Assembly: GCA_028281525.1 (NCBI GenBank)
Contig: JANQJR010000019.1
Location: 26,027 to 90,026, forward strand
Source of the DNA: Magnetovibrio sp.
Lineage (GTDB): Bacteria > Pseudomonadota > Alphaproteobacteria > Rhodospirillales > Magnetovibrionaceae
Direction of reading: 5' to 3'
Length of the DNA: 64,000 nucleotides
Below the pieces are notes generated by a model that was not told the origin of the DNA, did no database searches, and worked only from the letters and a program-made list of their open reading frames with translations. The number at the start of each line of letters is the position of its first letter. Positions within the stretch are counted from its first letter, which is position 1. Made by a program: the position numbers and the translations under genes. Shown here in pieces: positions 63,200-64,000 of the stretch.

Positions 63200-64000
63200 T
63201 TACCCTCCCACCAGCGCGCGGCCCAAGGCCAGCGGCACGTCCGGGAAAAAGAACAACACCACGGTGCCCAGTGCGGTGAAGCTCAAGGCCATCACCACCG
63301 CCAGCGGCGCCTCGCCGTGGTCGTCGTATTTGTGAAAGGGGTCGCCGTCGTCACGCGGCTTTTCATCCTTGAAGAACGCGGCGTAAACGATCGGCAGGAA
63401 GTATCCCGCATTCAACAGCGTCGACGCGACGATCACCAAGATGGCGAAGGCTTCGCCGGTTTCCAGCGCGCCGGACAGGATGTACCACTTCGAGATGAAA
63501 CCGGCGGTGGGCGGTATGCCGATCATGGAAAGCGCGCCGATACCGAACGCGATCATGGTGAACGGCATGCGTTTGCCGATGCCGTCGAGTTGGCTGACTT
63601 CGGTCTTGTGCGCGGCGGTGTAGATGGAGCCCGCGGCGAAAAACAGCGTGATCTTGCCGAATGCATGCGCGGCGATGTGCAGGGCCGCGCCCGCCACCGA
63701 TATGGGGGCGAGGATCGCGGTGGCGAGAATGACGTAGCTGAGTTGCGAAACGGTGGAGTAGGCCAGCCGGCGCTTGAGGTTGTTTTGGCGCAACGCGATG
63801 ATGCTTGCGGCGATAATGGTGAAGCCCGCCACCAGCAACAACCAGTCGTCGCCGTGCTGGGTGCTCAACAGGTCCAGGCCGAACACATAAACCACCACCT
63901 TGACCACCGAGAACACACCGGCCTTCACCACCGCCACGGCATGCAGCAGGGCGGAGACCGGCGTCGGCGCGACCATGGCGGCGGGCAGCCAGCGGTGCAC
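63200..64000 (-). CDS. MrpD-type antiporter subunit, 5' part outside the window
   Basis: The C-terminal 266 residues of a second NuoL/M/N-MrpD family protein. Core region: APTPVSALLHAVAVVKAGVFSVVKVV (with the conserved Lys), AYSTVSQLSYVILA, HAFGKITLFFAAGSIYTA and MIGIPPTAGFISKWYI. The start lies beyond base 64000. Together with the downstream gene it is likely part of an Mrp-like Na+/H+ antiporter operon that continues to the right. Confidence 0.9.
   Translation of the reverse strand: MHRWLPAAMVAPTPVSALLHAVAVVKAGVFSVVKVVVYVFGLDLLSTQHGDDWLLLVAGFTIIAASIIALRQNNLKRRLAYSTVSQLSYVILATAILAPISVAGAALHIAAHAFGKITLFFAAGSIYTAAHKTEVSQLDGIGKRMPFTMIAFGIGALSMIGIPPTAGFISKWYILSGALETGEAFAILVIVASTLLNAGYFLPIVYAAFFKDEKPRDDGDPFHKYDDHGEAPLAVVMALSFTALGTVVLFFFPDVPLALGRALVGG

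Noticed and set aside
1..64000. CRISPR arrays, tRNA/rRNA genes, prophage or magnetosome genes
   Set aside because: I looked for regularly spaced direct repeats, tRNA cloverleaf-like segments, integrase or mam genes and saw none; a covariance-model scan would settle the RNA question.

Overview
The window looks like chromosomal DNA of a GC-rich, motile, Gram-negative alphaproteobacterium, most likely of the Rhodospirillales (Magnetospirillum / Magnetovibrio / Terasakiella type). The evidence is a Caulobacter-style cpa/tad pilus locus, HspQ, an ELM1 (DUF1022) protein, an LdtR-like MarR regulator, a FixL-type PAS kinase, and two tandem bacterioferritin genes whose heme and ferroxidase residues are split between subunits, an arrangement I know from Magnetospirillum. 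No rRNA, tRNA, CRISPR array or prophage is visible. The placement below class level is inference.

Layout. 1-8.8 kb holds housekeeping and signalling genes: the 3' end of an EnvZ-like kinase, an orphan TAXI receptor, pyrE, hspQ, a TPP enzyme, an ELM1-family gene with a secreted partner, a CNT nucleoside transporter, and a receiver protein with a degenerate GGDEF domain. After hemN, about 10.4-26.5 kb is a complete Tad (Flp) pilus locus in several units: a VWA/TadG protein and two TadE pseudopilins (minus), a FixJ-like regulator (minus), a TPR lipoprotein, a PilZ protein and a Crp/Fnr regulator (plus), then flp and cpaA (plus), and finally cpaB-C-D-E-F-tadB-tadC plus a PAP2 protein (minus). 27-30 kb carries a DUF6166 protein, a 47-residue membrane protein, an STT3-like membrane glycosyltransferase and a divergent LdtR-like regulator. 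30.1-35.0 kb is a signalling operon: a kinase whose PAS domain keeps the FixL heme residues, a CheY-like protein, and an HPt-REC-REC-GGDEF protein. 35.1-38.1 kb is an iron locus with two Fur-box-like sites, a cysteine-rich DUF2325 protein, a small basic protein, bfd and two bfr genes.

38-48.7 kb has a GH18-like protein without signal peptide, a GmhB-like phosphatase with a degenerate SDR, nadB, a divergent secreted phytase-like protein, nadC-nadA and a glutaryl-CoA dehydrogenase. 48.9-58.9 kb has two paralogous membrane-anchored proteins of unknown function, a pabB-pabC fusion, a thioesterase, a Cache-GGDEF cyclase, kdsC, htpX, a bacteriohemerythrin, ubiX with a Mut7-C protein, and an alpha/beta hydrolase. 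The end holds a short FlgC-like rod protein, an orphan Panacea-domain protein, a superinfection-immunity-like protein and two MrpD-type antiporter subunits, the last cut by the window edge.

Non-coding features of note are three palindromic repeat types (two of them present twice, one a roughly 264-bp MITE-like element beside ubiX), short palindromes that overlap stop codons, and a set of GTGA-N6-TCAC sites in front of the tadE unit, the TPR-pilZ-crp unit, a small membrane protein gene and the FlgC-like gene. The Crp-family protein encoded inside the Tad locus keeps the Arg-Glu pair expected to read that half-site, which suggests a local pilus/surface regulon.
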